Below are positions 9,121-17,079 of a stretch of DNA of 64,000 nt, one piece after another. Both the position numbers and the translations under genes were made by a program. Origin of the DNA: Sulfuricurvum sp. (GTDB taxonomy: Bacteria > Campylobacterota > Campylobacteria > Campylobacterales > Sulfurimonadaceae); contig NZ_JAQTUH010000005.1 in the NCBI RefSeq assembly GCF_028710345.1, positions 62,001-126,000 on the forward strand, read 5' to 3'. Positions within the stretch are counted from its first letter, which is position 1. Every line of letters begins with the position of its first letter. The notes below the pieces were generated by a model. It was given only the letters and a program-made list of their open reading frames with translations. It was not told the DNA's origin and did not search any database.

Positions 9121-9948
9121 TTAGGGATGAACAGATTCTTTGATTAACTTCTCTACTCGAAAAATCATTTGTTGAATAGGTTCATTCTCATGTTGTACTA
9201 CTGTTGCTAAACGGATAGTGCAGGGGGATTTTTGGCGCACTTTTTGGACAATATTGAGTGTAGTTTCCGGAATATCGATCAGATAGGCAAGTAAAAAAGA
9301 TTTTTTCTCCCAACGAATTAGCATATCGCTTTGACGAATGTTGGCTTTTAGTGTCATAATGAAATTGATTAAATTAGAATCATCATCGGTTAATTCGATC
9401 AATGTCAAAGCGATTGATTTTCGGTTAAACAATGCTGCATCTTGAAAGCTTTTGGTTGTATGAATAAAGTAATCTTTGTCATATGCACCGCTCTCTTTAT
9501 CTATCGTGACATCATTTTCAATCATGATCCGTTTGATAAGCTCTTGAGAAATGTCGGTAAAAGAGATAATAACATACTCCTCTACCGGAGCTTCTATAGT
9601 CACAGAAAAAGCGTGAGGTTCTGCGCGGTAGTTAATCATACTGACGATTCTATCGGCTTCTGGAATCTCTTGAAGTTCTGTAATCCATTCACCGGGATTG
9701 TCACATTTGTTAGCATGAAAATAGGCATCATGCGGGACAAAACGATTTTCTAATGAGCCAAATTCACGTAAAAACTCTCGTGCTGTATTCATACCGGTAA
9801 AATTTTGAAATGCTTTATTAAATAAAATTGGGTTGCCGTTATGCATCAAAACGATCAAATTTTTTTGTGTGTCAATGGCTGCTTGAAACAGGCTGCTAAA
9901 GACACTGTTTTCATGGAGTAAAAAAGGTTCATTTGGCGACAAACTCAT
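9121..9948 (-). CDS. PAS domain protein with degenerate GGDEF domain
   Basis: A 275-aa soluble protein. Residues about 15-135 look like a PAS sensor domain (FNKAFQNFTGMNTAREFL). Residues about 140-270 align by pattern to a GGDEF domain (DKDYFIHTTKSFQDAALFNR, then RQSDMLIRWEKKSFLLAYL), but where active diguanylate cyclases have GG(D/E)EF this protein has EKKSF. It therefore should not make c-di-GMP, although the preceding RQSD fits the RxxD inhibitory site, so nucleotide binding remains possible. It is convergent with pgk (5-base gap) and sits between two glycolytic genes. Function unknown; a sensor or c-di-GMP effector is a reasonable guess. Confidence 0.72.
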   Translation of the reverse strand: MSLSPNEPFLLHENSVFSSLFQAAIDTQKNLIVLMHNGNPILFNKAFQNFTGMNTAREFLREFGSLENRFVPHDAYFHANKCDNPGEWITELQEIPEADRIVSMINYRAEPHAFSVTIEAPVEEYVIISFTDISQELIKRIMIENDVTIDKESGAYDKDYFIHTTKSFQDAALFNRKSIALTLIELTDDDSNLINFIMTLKANIRQSDMLIRWEKKSFLLAYLIDIPETTLNIVQKVRQKSPCTIRLATVVQHENEPIQQMIFRVEKLIKESVHP

Positions 9949-10014
9949 TCAAGCCCTTTTAGCTGTATTTATAGAATAATAACATATTCGATCTTTACAC
10001 AAGGGCAATTGGGA

Positions 10015-10977
10015 TTAAACACATAACGTTTGTCCCATTTTTAGGAGTTCAGCTTTAATGGTATATTTACCCTCACTAATGGTTTGGATATCAATAAAAT
10101 CAAATGATCCGCTTTTATAAACAATAGCATGGTGGTTGTTAGCGGTATTGATTAGTTTATCTAGCGCATAGATAACAAATTCTGAAGCGATGAGCCGATC
10201 ATAGACGGTAGGATTTCCCCCTCGCTGAATATGACCGAGTGTTGTAATACGTGCTTCAAGACCAATCTCCTCTTCAAACCACTGCTCCACCTCTTTACTC
10301 ATGCCACAACCCTCAGCAACTACGGCTATGGCGTAGTTACGTCCCTCTTTGACTTCGTTTTTGAGTTTTTCACCCAGAGTGTGAAGATTTGAGGGGATTT
10401 CTGGGATAATACACACTTCTGCACCGCAAGTGAGGGCAGAGACAAGAGCTAAATAACCACACTCGCGCCCCATGGTTTCGATAACAAAAGCTCGCTTAAA
10501 TGAGGAAGCGGTATCTCGTATATCATCGATTGCTTCGCGGATAACATTGAGAGCAGTATCCACACCCAAACAATAATCGGTTCCGTAAATATCATTATCG
10601 ATAGTGGAGGGGATACCGATAAAATCGATTCCGAAATCCTCATAAAATGCATCAAGTGCACGAAAACTTCCATCTCCACCGAGAACAATGAGCTTTTCGA
10701 TATTGTGAGATTTTAGATTATCATAGGCTTGAAGACGGTATTCGTGGTCAAAAAATCGTTTGGAGCGGGATGAACGCAGTACCGTCCCACCACGATAGAT
10801 AATCCCTGAGACATCGGAATGTTCTGCTTTTTTAATGTTATTATCGATCAGCCCTTCTAAACCATCATAAATTAGATATGGGGTGATATTACGAGTATAG
10901 CACTCTTCAACGAACGTTTTGATTGCGGGATTCATCCCCGCACAATCTCCACCGGAGGTAAAAATAGCAATGTTCAT
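10015..10977 (-). CDS. pfkA: ATP-dependent 6-phosphofructokinase
   Basis: A 320-aa enzyme of the PfkA family that phosphorylates fructose-6-phosphate. It has TSGGDCAGMN at residues 7-16, YRGGTVLRSSRS near 61 for ATP binding, LGGDGS near 98 (the Gly after GGD marks ATP rather than pyrophosphate use), the catalytic segment IPSTIDNDIYGTD near 122, and ETMGRECGYLAL near 168. Several well-known Campylobacterota lack this enzyme, so its presence with pgi, glk and pgk suggests complete upper glycolysis fed by stored glucan. It is divergent from nifE with a gap of about 120 bases. Confidence 0.95.
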   Translation of the reverse strand: MNIAIFTSGGDCAGMNPAIKTFVEECYTRNITPYLIYDGLEGLIDNNIKKAEHSDVSGIIYRGGTVLRSSRSKRFFDHEYRLQAYDNLKSHNIEKLIVLGGDGSFRALDAFYEDFGIDFIGIPSTIDNDIYGTDYCLGVDTALNVIREAIDDIRDTASSFKRAFVIETMGRECGYLALVSALTCGAEVCIIPEIPSNLHTLGEKLKNEVKEGRNYAIAVVAEGCGMSKEVEQWFEEEIGLEARITTLGHIQRGGNPTVYDRLIASEFVIYALDKLINTANNHHAIVYKSGSFDFIDIQTISEGKYTIKAELLKMGQTLCV

Positions 10978-11047
10978 AGGATTATCCTCTTTATATTCAC
11001 TAAATTTTCACTTTATTATAGCACTACGAGGTGAAAAAACCTCTATC

Positions 11048-11063
11048 TCGCACACTTCTTGCA
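11048..11063 (+). promoter_or_regulatory. Sigma54-type promoter of nifE
   Basis: TCGCAC-ACTTC-TTGCA lies 34 bases before the nifE ATG. Spacing and the TTGCA element match the -24/-12 consensus (TGGCAC-N5-TTGCA) with one change in the -24 GG. The 18 bases from 11046 are identical to those before nifN. No clear TGT-N10-ACA NifA site was found upstream. Confidence 0.8.
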
Positions 11064-11096
11064 TTTAATATATTACTTCACTCTGAGGAGTTTTTC

Positions 11097-12458
11097 ATGG
11101 TTAGTCGAGCGAAAATTAAAGAACTCATGAACGAGAGTGCCTGTTCGCACTCTAAAGACAAAAAACCCGGAGAGGGATGTGATAAGCCAAAACCGGGACT
11201 CGCGGCAGGGGGATGTGCATTTGACGGCGCTCAAATCTCTTTGTTCCCTTACGCTGATGCGGTACATCTCGTTCACGGTCCTCAAACGTGTCTTGGTGCC
11301 TCATGGGAGACCCGTGAGACAAAAACGTCGTACACGGGGCGTGATCATACACAGATGGGCTTTACGACGGGGATAAATACCAACGATGTCATCTTTGGCG
11401 GAGATAAGCGGCTTTCAGAGTCGATTGACTATATTATGGAGCACTATAATCCCGAAGCGATTTTTGTCTATTCGACGTGTGTTACGGCACTTGTGGGAGA
11501 TGACATCGATATGACCTGTAAACTGGGGAGCGAAAAACACGGAGTTCCTGTTGTCCCCGTTCATGCGGCAGGGTTTGTCGGGAGCAAAAATCTTGGTTCT
11601 CGTCTCGCAGGCGAAGCGGTGTTGGAACATCTGATAGGTACGAAAGAACCCGAATTGACTACCCCTTACGACATTAATCTTATCGGTGATTACAACGTAA
11701 CTGGGGATATGTGGCAATATCTACCCATTTTTGAGAAGATTGGAATCCGAATCCTCAGTTCCATGAGCGGGGATGGTCGGGTAGGGGATATTCGCACCGC
11801 CCATCGTGCTAAACTCAATGTCATTGTTTGTGCCAAATCACTCATCACGTTGACGAGAAAGATGCAAGAACAATATGGCATCCCGTGGATTTCAGTCTCA
11901 TTTTACGGCAAACGCGATACGACATTTGCGATTCGAGAAATCGTGAGTGCGTTGGGTGATCCTGCACTCATTGCACGAGCTGAAGCGGTGATTGCCGAAG
12001 AAGAGGCGGCTTTAGAAGAAAAAATCGCCCCTTTTAAAGCCCTCTTTGCAGGGAAAAAAGCGGTACTCAACACAGGTGGAAATAAAGCGTGGTCAATCGC
12101 ATCGGGATTGCAGGATTTGGGGATTGAGGTGGTTGCAACCAGCATCGCCAAATCGACGCAGGATGACATCGACAAAGCACGTGAATATCTCGGAGAAAAC
12201 GGAGTATTGATGAAAAAGCCCGCATCTGAGCAGGGGAAAATCATCGACTCAACTGGGGCGCATATTCTCCTCGCGGGAGGTCGAAGTCTCTACACCGCGA
12301 TCAAGAAAAAAATCTCTTTTATCGATGTCAATCAAGAGAAAAAAACCAGCTACGGAGGTTATAACGGATTGCTGAATCTTGCCCAAGATTTAAAATACGC
12401 ATTCCGTAATCCGGTATTTGCTAATGTTGGTAAACCTGCACCGTGGGAAGTGGAATAG
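11097..12458 (+). CDS. nifE: Nitrogenase FeMo-cofactor scaffold subunit NifE
   Basis: A 453-aa homologue of the nitrogenase alpha subunit that, with NifN, forms the scaffold on which FeMo-cofactor is matured. The ATG at 11097 follows GAGGAG at 11085; an in-frame ATG at 11031 lies upstream of the promoter and is rejected. Visible features: a Cys-rich N-terminus (residues 13-44), HGPQTCLGASW near 60, VYSTCVTALVGDDI near 127, and LLAGGRSLYTAIKKKISFIDVN near 385. Unlike many clusters it is not directly joined to nifN: a DUF2147 gene on the other strand lies between them and each has its own promoter. Confidence 0.95.
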   Translation: MVSRAKIKELMNESACSHSKDKKPGEGCDKPKPGLAAGGCAFDGAQISLFPYADAVHLVHGPQTCLGASWETRETKTSYTGRDHTQMGFTTGINTNDVIFGGDKRLSESIDYIMEHYNPEAIFVYSTCVTALVGDDIDMTCKLGSEKHGVPVVPVHAAGFVGSKNLGSRLAGEAVLEHLIGTKEPELTTPYDINLIGDYNVTGDMWQYLPIFEKIGIRILSSMSGDGRVGDIRTAHRAKLNVIVCAKSLITLTRKMQEQYGIPWISVSFYGKRDTTFAIREIVSALGDPALIARAEAVIAEEEAALEEKIAPFKALFAGKKAVLNTGGNKAWSIASGLQDLGIEVVATSIAKSTQDDIDKAREYLGENGVLMKKPASEQGKIIDSTGAHILLAGGRSLYTAIKKKISFIDVNQEKKTSYGGYNGLLNLAQDLKYAFRNPVFANVGKPAPWEVE

Positions 12459-12468
12459 AGATATTAAT

Positions 12469-12939
12469 CTATTTCTTCGCTTGTTCTGCAATCTCATCAT
12501 TTTGGCGTACCCATGTTTGAGAACGTCCTAGCAGTGAGAAACCGATATATCCTCGCACGACGAGTTTTGCACCGTTCTCTTCGAGGCGCATTTTACAGCT
12601 GTACTCCTTGCCGTTATCGGGATCGAGAATTTTGCCCCCGTCCCATTCATCACCCTCTTTTTTCATATTACGGATGATACTCATCCCTTTGATTTTTTGG
12701 TCTTTTCGATCATCGGTGCATTTACTGCAAATACGTTCAGGATGATCGACGGGCATCCCGCGCACTACTTTTCCACTGAGTATACCGTCATTGCTTCGGG
12801 TGATTTGTATAAGCGATTTCGGCTGATGGGTCGTATCATCGATAGTAAGCCAAATACCCACGGGGGTAGATTCGGCGAATGCCATTGTGCCTACTAATAG
12901 TGTACTAAAGAGGAGAGTTTTGTATTTTTGTTGAATCAT
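12469..12939 (-). CDS. DUF2147 family exported protein
   Basis: A 156-aa protein with a signal peptide (positive start, hydrophobic core to about residue 20, cut likely after AFA), so periplasmic. The mature part matches the DUF2147 pattern: GIWLTIDDTTHQPKSLIQI at the start, then GKVVRG, a Cys pair ICSKC near 71, and RGYIGFSLLGRSQTWVR near the end. DUF2147 proteins have no settled function. It is convergent with nifE (10-base gap) and divergent from nifN, and has no visible tie to nitrogen fixation; it looks inserted between nifE and nifN. Confidence 0.82.
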   Translation of the reverse strand: MIQQKYKTLLFSTLLVGTMAFAESTPVGIWLTIDDTTHQPKSLIQITRSNDGILSGKVVRGMPVDHPERICSKCTDDRKDQKIKGMSIIRNMKKEGDEWDGGKILDPDNGKEYSCKMRLEENGAKLVVRGYIGFSLLGRSQTWVRQNDEIAEQAKK

Positions 12940-13003
12940 TGCATTCTCTTTTTTTGATTAATGATAGCGTAATTGTTAGAAAAATGGGAGAAAATCCCTC
13001 TTC

Positions 13004-13019
13004 TCGCACACTTCTTGCA
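13004..13019 (+). promoter_or_regulatory. Sigma54-type promoter of the nifN operon
   Basis: TCGCAC-ACTTC-TTGCA, the same 16 bases as at nifE, 26 bases before the nifN ATG. The downstream genes nifN to nifZ are tightly packed, so this site probably drives all of them. Confidence 0.82.
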
Positions 13020-13044
13020 ATAGCTATGGTAACAAGGAGTTGTC

Positions 13045-14343
13045 ATGGAATTTTCTCTCTCTCGTCATGAACATAAACCTCTTCAAGTCAACCCGATAAA
13101 GCACTCTCAGCCTATGGGAGCGACGCTTGCGTATCTGGGGGTAAAAGATTGTATGCCTCTGATGCACTCGGCTCAAGGATGTGCTTCGTATACTAAAGTT
13201 TTCTTTACTCGCCATTTTAATGAACCTATCGCGATTAACAACACCTCTGTGAGCGACATCACTGCCGTACTTGATGGTGGTGATTACTCGATACTCATGG
13301 CGATAGAGAATATCCAAAACAAAGAGAAAAACCTCAAACCCTCCATGATAGGTCTACACACGACAGGACTCACTGAGACCAAAGGGGATGATGTTCGGGG
13401 TGTGGGAACCCATATCGAAATACCCTATGTATTTGTGAATACTCCTGATTATGAGGGGGGGATGGAGAGTGGATGGTCCCTCACCGTCACCGCGATGATT
13501 GAACAGCTCACCGAATCTTCATCTCAGATAAAACCCAACAAACTTGTATTTCTTCCGCATCTAAGTATGCAGCCGATTGAGGTAGAGAAAATCAAATGTA
13601 TGTGTGAGGATTTCGGGTTTGAGACCTATGCTCTCCCTGATCTCTCTACCTCACTCGATGGATATTGGGAAGCGGGGCAGGGGAAACTCGCCAACGGCGG
13701 AATCACGGTCGATCAAATACGTGATTTAGCTACCTCTAGCGTCGTCGTCAGTATCGGTGCATCGATGAAAAAATCGGCTTTGGCACTTCTAAAAAAGAAT
13801 CCCGCGATAGAGCATCTCCATTTTGAACATCTGATGGGGTTGGATGGGTGTGACAATTTTGTAGCAGCACTCATGAAAATACGACAACAAGAGCCAAAAC
13901 CGATGATAAAACGGTGGCGATCACGCCTACAAGATGCGATGCTCGATTCCCATTTTCTCATCGGAAGTTCTCATTTTGTGATTACAGGTGAGCCGGATAT
14001 GTTGGTCGGGATGTGTGCATTGCTTCGTAGTGTCGGCGGAACCATCGATGCGGCGGTATCGACGACGTTTAGTGACTCCTTGCACTTGATTGAAGCCGAA
14101 AAAGTATTTGTCGGTGATTTAGAAGATGCACGACAGTTTTTCGAGGGTGCGGATATGGTGATTAGTAATTTCCATGCAGAACGAATCTTGCATAGTAGTG
14201 AACATACAGCACTCGTCATCCGAGGTTTCCCCAATTATGAAGAGTTAGGGAATCAACTCAAAAACGATCAACTGTATGAAGGCAGTACGTATTTTTTATT
14301 CGAAATAGCGAATTCACTACGAAAGGTTAAGCATGAACACTAA
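13045..14343 (+). CDS. nifN: Nitrogenase FeMo-cofactor scaffold subunit NifN
   Basis: A 432-aa nitrogenase beta-like protein, the partner of NifE. It starts at an ATG preceded by AAGGAG. Typical segments: NPIKHSQPMGATLAYLGV at residues 16-33, HSAQGCASYTKVFFTRHFNEPI near 46-66, and VGTHIEIPYVFVNTPDYEGGMESG near 118-140. The C-terminal third is a second Rossmann-like unit. Its end overlaps the start of nifX by 11 bases, which points to coupled translation. The NifEN tetramer receives the NifB product and passes the finished cofactor to NifDK, neither of which is encoded here. Confidence 0.95.
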   Translation: MEFSLSRHEHKPLQVNPIKHSQPMGATLAYLGVKDCMPLMHSAQGCASYTKVFFTRHFNEPIAINNTSVSDITAVLDGGDYSILMAIENIQNKEKNLKPSMIGLHTTGLTETKGDDVRGVGTHIEIPYVFVNTPDYEGGMESGWSLTVTAMIEQLTESSSQIKPNKLVFLPHLSMQPIEVEKIKCMCEDFGFETYALPDLSTSLDGYWEAGQGKLANGGITVDQIRDLATSSVVVSIGASMKKSALALLKKNPAIEHLHFEHLMGLDGCDNFVAALMKIRQQEPKPMIKRWRSRLQDAMLDSHFLIGSSHFVITGEPDMLVGMCALLRSVGGTIDAAVSTTFSDSLHLIEAEKVFVGDLEDARQFFEGADMVISNFHAERILHSSEHTALVIRGFPNYEELGNQLKNDQLYEGSTYFLFEIANSLRKVKHEH

Positions 14344-14785
14344 AATCACAGTAGAAGGGGATACAACAATGGAAAATTCAATGAAAGTTGCCTTTGCAAC
14401 CAAAGATATGGAAGAGGTAAATGCTCACTTCGGTGGAGCTAAAGAGTTTGTTGTTTACAACGTCTCTAAAGATGGTTTTTCTGTTTCGGAGGTGATTAAA
14501 ACCGATACCTCCGAACTCGAAGATGATGATAAAACCGATTTTCGTGTACGCGCTCTCAAAGGGATAAACATCATGTACTGTGAAAGCATCGGTGGGACGG
14601 CAGCGGCAAAAGTGATTCGTGCCGGAATCCATCCGATGAAAGTGAACGAACCGACACCGATCGAAGATATTTTGAAAACATTGGTTGCCATGATTAACGG
14701 CAATCCTCCCCCATGGATTAAAAATATCATTCAAATGGAAACACCGCACGACGTACGACAAGACCGTTGGGCTGAGGGCGAATAA
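14333..14785 (+). CDS. nifX: Nitrogenase cofactor-binding protein NifX
   Basis: A 150-aa protein of the NifX/NafY/VnfX fold, which carries cofactor intermediates between NifB and NifEN. The start at 14333 overlaps nifN; an in-frame ATG at 14369 also has a possible ribosome site (AAGGGG), giving 138 aa, and would begin just before the conserved part. Family pattern: MKVAFATKDMEEVNAHFGGA near residue 17, YCESIGGTAAAKVIRAGIHP near 81, and GNPPPWIKN near 124. A second, shorter member is at 59038-59418. Confidence 0.92.
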   Translation: MNTKITVEGDTTMENSMKVAFATKDMEEVNAHFGGAKEFVVYNVSKDGFSVSEVIKTDTSELEDDDKTDFRVRALKGINIMYCESIGGTAAAKVIRAGIHPMKVNEPTPIEDILKTLVAMINGNPPPWIKNIIQMETPHDVRQDRWAEGE

Positions 14786-14815
14786 CTCTATTACACAAAA
14801 TTAAGGATAACTATT

Positions 14816-15268
14816 ATGGAAGCAGAAAAACAATTAAGTGAGTTTGGGATGGAGATTGTACGACAAATTCGTGCTCTCGATCAGTTCGGCAACTGGGCAC
14901 GTATCAGTGATGAAGAGTTACTTGTCAAAAAATACGTTAAAACCAAAGAGGAACTCAAAGCAGTTCCGTTAATCGCCGACATCGATGAGATGATGATTAA
15001 TGATATCAAAATGATTTACAAAGCCATAGCGTTATCGTTTGAGCGCAAAACGGGTGTCGTATGTAACGTCATTATGGAGATGAGTCATGAGGGGTTCGGA
15101 CGATGTGCCGTGATTGCTGATCGTATCTGTATCGTTAATAAATATTTTAAAGATGCTCACCGTTTTAGCTTTCGAACGCTAGATGCACTTTTCGAAGACG
15201 GTGATAAATCATTAGCAAGTGCTATTGAGATTTATACCCAATATCAACCATGTATTAAAGGGGAGTAA
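14816..15268 (+). CDS. NifX-associated nitrogen fixation protein (DUF269)
   Basis: A 150-aa protein matching the NifX-associated DUF269 family, which almost always follows nifX. Segments: RQIRALDQFGNWARISD near residue 17, a basic KKYVKTKEELKAVP near 39, and VIMEMSHEGFGRCAVIADRI near 83-102, the most conserved block. Its biochemical role is unsettled; genetics of the family point to nitrogenase cofactor maturation. It is 30 bases after nifX and 2 bases before the flavodoxin, so within the nifN operon. Confidence 0.9.
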   Translation: MEAEKQLSEFGMEIVRQIRALDQFGNWARISDEELLVKKYVKTKEELKAVPLIADIDEMMINDIKMIYKAIALSFERKTGVVCNVIMEMSHEGFGRCAVIADRICIVNKYFKDAHRFSFRTLDALFEDGDKSLASAIEIYTQYQPCIKGE

Positions 15269-15270
15269 CA

Positions 15271-15786
15271 ATGTCTAAAATCGGTATTTTTTTCGGTAGC
15301 AGTAGCGGTGTCACACGGGGTGCGGCAGAACTTTTAGCGGATGAGTTCAAAGGTTCTGAACTTATCGATATGGAAGAAGATTTCGATGGGATTGAGCAGT
15401 TTGAAGACTTCGATGTATTGCTAATCGGTTCATCTACGTGGGGTCAAGGTGATCCTCAACGCGACTGGGTTGATCCACTCTATGAACTTGGTAACGAACA
15501 ACCCGATATGAGCGGTAAAAAAGTAGCTTTTTTCGGTGCGGGTGACCAAAAAACTCACGGGGAACACTTTTTAAGTGCACTGGGAAAAATGCACGATCTT
15601 TTTGTCTCATTGGGTGCTGAAGCATACGGTTTTACATCGACAAGCGGTTATGAGTATGAGTTTTCTCTTGCAGAGCGTGAGGGGAAATTTTGTGGATTGG
15701 GTATCGATGATGTCAATCAAGAAGATTTAACAGAGGATCGTGTTAAAGAGTGGGCAAGCCAGCTCAAATCTGAAATGGGATTATAA
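15271..15786 (+). CDS. nifF: Flavodoxin, probable nitrogenase electron donor
   Basis: A 171-aa long-chain flavodoxin binding FMN. The phosphate loop GSSSGVT is at residues 9-15, and the aromatic FMN-stacking loops are GSSTWGQGDPQRDW near 52-65 and FGAGDQKTHGEHF near 90. Flavodoxins of this length inside nif operons pass electrons to NifH (NifF). It starts 2 bases after the DUF269 stop. The symbol is given by context and length; a general housekeeping flavodoxin cannot be excluded by sequence alone. Confidence 0.88.
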   Translation: MSKIGIFFGSSSGVTRGAAELLADEFKGSELIDMEEDFDGIEQFEDFDVLLIGSSTWGQGDPQRDWVDPLYELGNEQPDMSGKKVAFFGAGDQKTHGEHFLSALGKMHDLFVSLGAEAYGFTSTSGYEYEFSLAEREGKFCGLGIDDVNQEDLTEDRVKEWASQLKSEMGL

Positions 15787-15800
15787 AAAAGGGGCTTACG

Positions 15801-16175
15801 ATGGGAACATTAACCGAATTTCGAAATATTACCGATACCGAAGATTTCTTTGAATTTTTCGATCTCCAATTTGATGAGCGTTTAATTAATGCTAAACGAT
15901 TTCATATAATGAAAAAGTTTGGAGAACTTGTGGAAAAAGCGAGTGGTCACGATTTTGGCGGTGATGAGAAGCTGTTGGAATATTACAAATTTGCCCTTAT
16001 CACGGTGTATAAAAATTTTGAAAACGGTTATAGCCCATCTGCTGCGGATGTATGGGAGATGTTTGATAAACCGAGTGCATGCGGTACCTGTTCCACATCA
16101 AGCAGTTGTAACGACGTAGAGGAGGTCAGTCATGGAGTCCACGCCTGTACAAGCCACAACACCATTACATTCTGA
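15801..16175 (+). CDS. nifW: Nitrogenase-stabilizing/protective protein NifW
   Basis: A 124-aa protein whose core (residues 11-95) fits NifW: DFFEFFDLQFDERLINAKRFHIMKKF followed by LLEYYKFALITVYKNF and WEMF, given here in pieces. NifW helps nitrogenase MoFe protein tolerate oxygen and may assist cofactor handling. The C-terminal tail is rich in Cys and Ser (SACGTCSTSSSC) and is not part of the usual family; it overlaps the start of nifZ by 44 bases in another frame. Confidence 0.83.
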   Translation: MGTLTEFRNITDTEDFFEFFDLQFDERLINAKRFHIMKKFGELVEKASGHDFGGDEKLLEYYKFALITVYKNFENGYSPSAADVWEMFDKPSACGTCSTSSSCNDVEEVSHGVHACTSHNTITF

Positions 16176-16578
16176 AGAGGATATGCCCATCAACGATGAG
16201 GCACGTAAAACCAATCTCTATAAAATGTCTACTAAAGATGAGATCCTCTCGCTCTTTCGTATCGGTGAGCGGGTACGACTCGTCAAAGCAATCCGAAATG
16301 ATGGAACCTATCCTCATGCACGGGTCGGTGATGTATTAATCGAAGCAGGTGCAGAGGGGTATGTTCGAAAAATCGGTGATTTTTTACAAACTATTCGTGT
16401 CTATGAAGTGAACTTTATAGACGAAGGGCTTATTTTCGGATGTCGTGAAGCGGAACTCGAATCTGCCCTTGAAGATGACGGTTACGATGAAGTTGCCGAA
16501 GAGTTAAAATGGCTCAAAGAACACCGAGCCAAAAAAGCCGCTGAAAAAGAAGCGCAATCTCAAGAAGAGGGGGAATAA
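16132..16578 (+). CDS. nifZ: Nitrogen fixation protein NifZ
   Basis: A 148-aa protein. Residues about 40-110 match NifZ: RIGERVRLVKAIRNDGTYPH, ARVGDVLIEAGAEGYVRKIGD, and IRVYEVNFIDEGLIFGCRE. NifZ aids maturation of the second P-cluster of the MoFe protein. The start at 16132 has a very strong ribosome site (GAGGAGGT) although it lies inside the 3' end of nifW. The first 40 residues and the charged Ala/Glu/Lys tail are extensions of the usual family. Confidence 0.9.
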   Translation: MESTPVQATTPLHSEEDMPINDEARKTNLYKMSTKDEILSLFRIGERVRLVKAIRNDGTYPHARVGDVLIEAGAEGYVRKIGDFLQTIRVYEVNFIDEGLIFGCREAELESALEDDGYDEVAEELKWLKEHRAKKAAEKEAQSQEEGE

Positions 16579-16660
16579 TCATCACTTTTTGAGATTTTTG
16601 CATATCGTATCATATTGGTGCCCCTGCGGCTAAATAATCGTAATCAACAAAGGAGTTGGG

Positions 16661-16951
16661 ATGACAACACGTGTAGAAATTATGAATGACTTTTTGGCGA
16701 TCAACGTCATACCGGGTAAAACGATTCAAGATATCGTTGAAGCTTCCGGTTCAGCATTGCCTTTCGGATGCCGTGACGGTGAATGCGGTACTTGTGTCGT
16801 AATGATCGAATCAGGTATGGAGTATATGAGCGAAATCACTGCTAAAGAGATCGCTGTACTTAAAACACTTAATGAGAGTAATCCGAAAGCTCGCTTGGCT
16901 TGTCAAATGAAAGTCGTTGCACCAAATGGATTGGTTCGCGTTAAATACTAA
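16661..16951 (+). CDS. [2Fe-2S] plant-type ferredoxin
   Basis: A 96-aa ferredoxin with the cluster ligands CRDGECGTC (residues 37-45) and a fourth Cys near residue 81 (LACQM), the pattern C-x4-C-x2-C-x~35-C. It starts after AAAGGAG. Such ferredoxins occur in many nif clusters as low-potential electron carriers or in Fe-S assembly. It is 82 bases after nifZ; no convincing promoter was found in that gap, so it may be the last gene of the nifN operon. A hairpin follows the stop. Confidence 0.92.
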   Translation: MTTRVEIMNDFLAINVIPGKTIQDIVEASGSALPFGCRDGECGTCVVMIESGMEYMSEITAKEIAVLKTLNESNPKARLACQMKVVAPNGLVRVKY

Positions 16952-16954
16952 AAT

Positions 16955-16972
16955 TTGCCTCTTTCGAGGCAA
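16955..16972 (+). terminator. Hairpin after the ferredoxin gene, possible terminator
   Basis: TTGCCTC-TTTC-GAGGCAA forms a perfect 7-bp stem with a 4-base loop, 3 bases after the ferredoxin stop. A T run follows only after 9 more bases, so termination strength is uncertain. Confidence 0.55.
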
Positions 16973-17024
16973 GTTGCCTACTTTTTAATCACTTATAATT
17001 CAAATAATATCATACAATACTAAT

Positions 17025-17040
17025 TAGAACAGAATATGCA
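17025..17040 (+). promoter_or_regulatory. Sigma54-type promoter of the in-cluster rpoN
   Basis: TAGAAC-AGAAT-ATGCA lies 39 bases before the rpoN ATG and has the same -24 variant as five other sites here. It implies that this sigma factor promotes its own synthesis. A small hairpin (ATATAC-TTC-GTATAT) begins at its last base. Confidence 0.75.
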
Positions 17041-17054
17041 TATACTTCGTATAT
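17040..17054 (+). promoter_or_regulatory. Inverted repeat in the rpoN leader
   Basis: ATATAC-TTC-GTATAT, a perfect 6-bp inverted repeat at the expected transcription start of rpoN. It could be an operator or only a leader hairpin; nothing else supports a role. Confidence 0.3.
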
Positions 17055-17079
17055 TCGAGCAATTTTTAGGTGGATTATT

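Noticed and set aside
10978-11047. NifA upstream sites (TGT-N10-ACA) before nifE
   Set aside because: I looked for the pattern here and before the other sigma54-type sites and found no convincing match.
16587-16602. TTGCA before the 2Fe-2S ferredoxin as a -12 element
   Set aside because: The matching -24 position is TTTTGA, which does not fit any form of the element.
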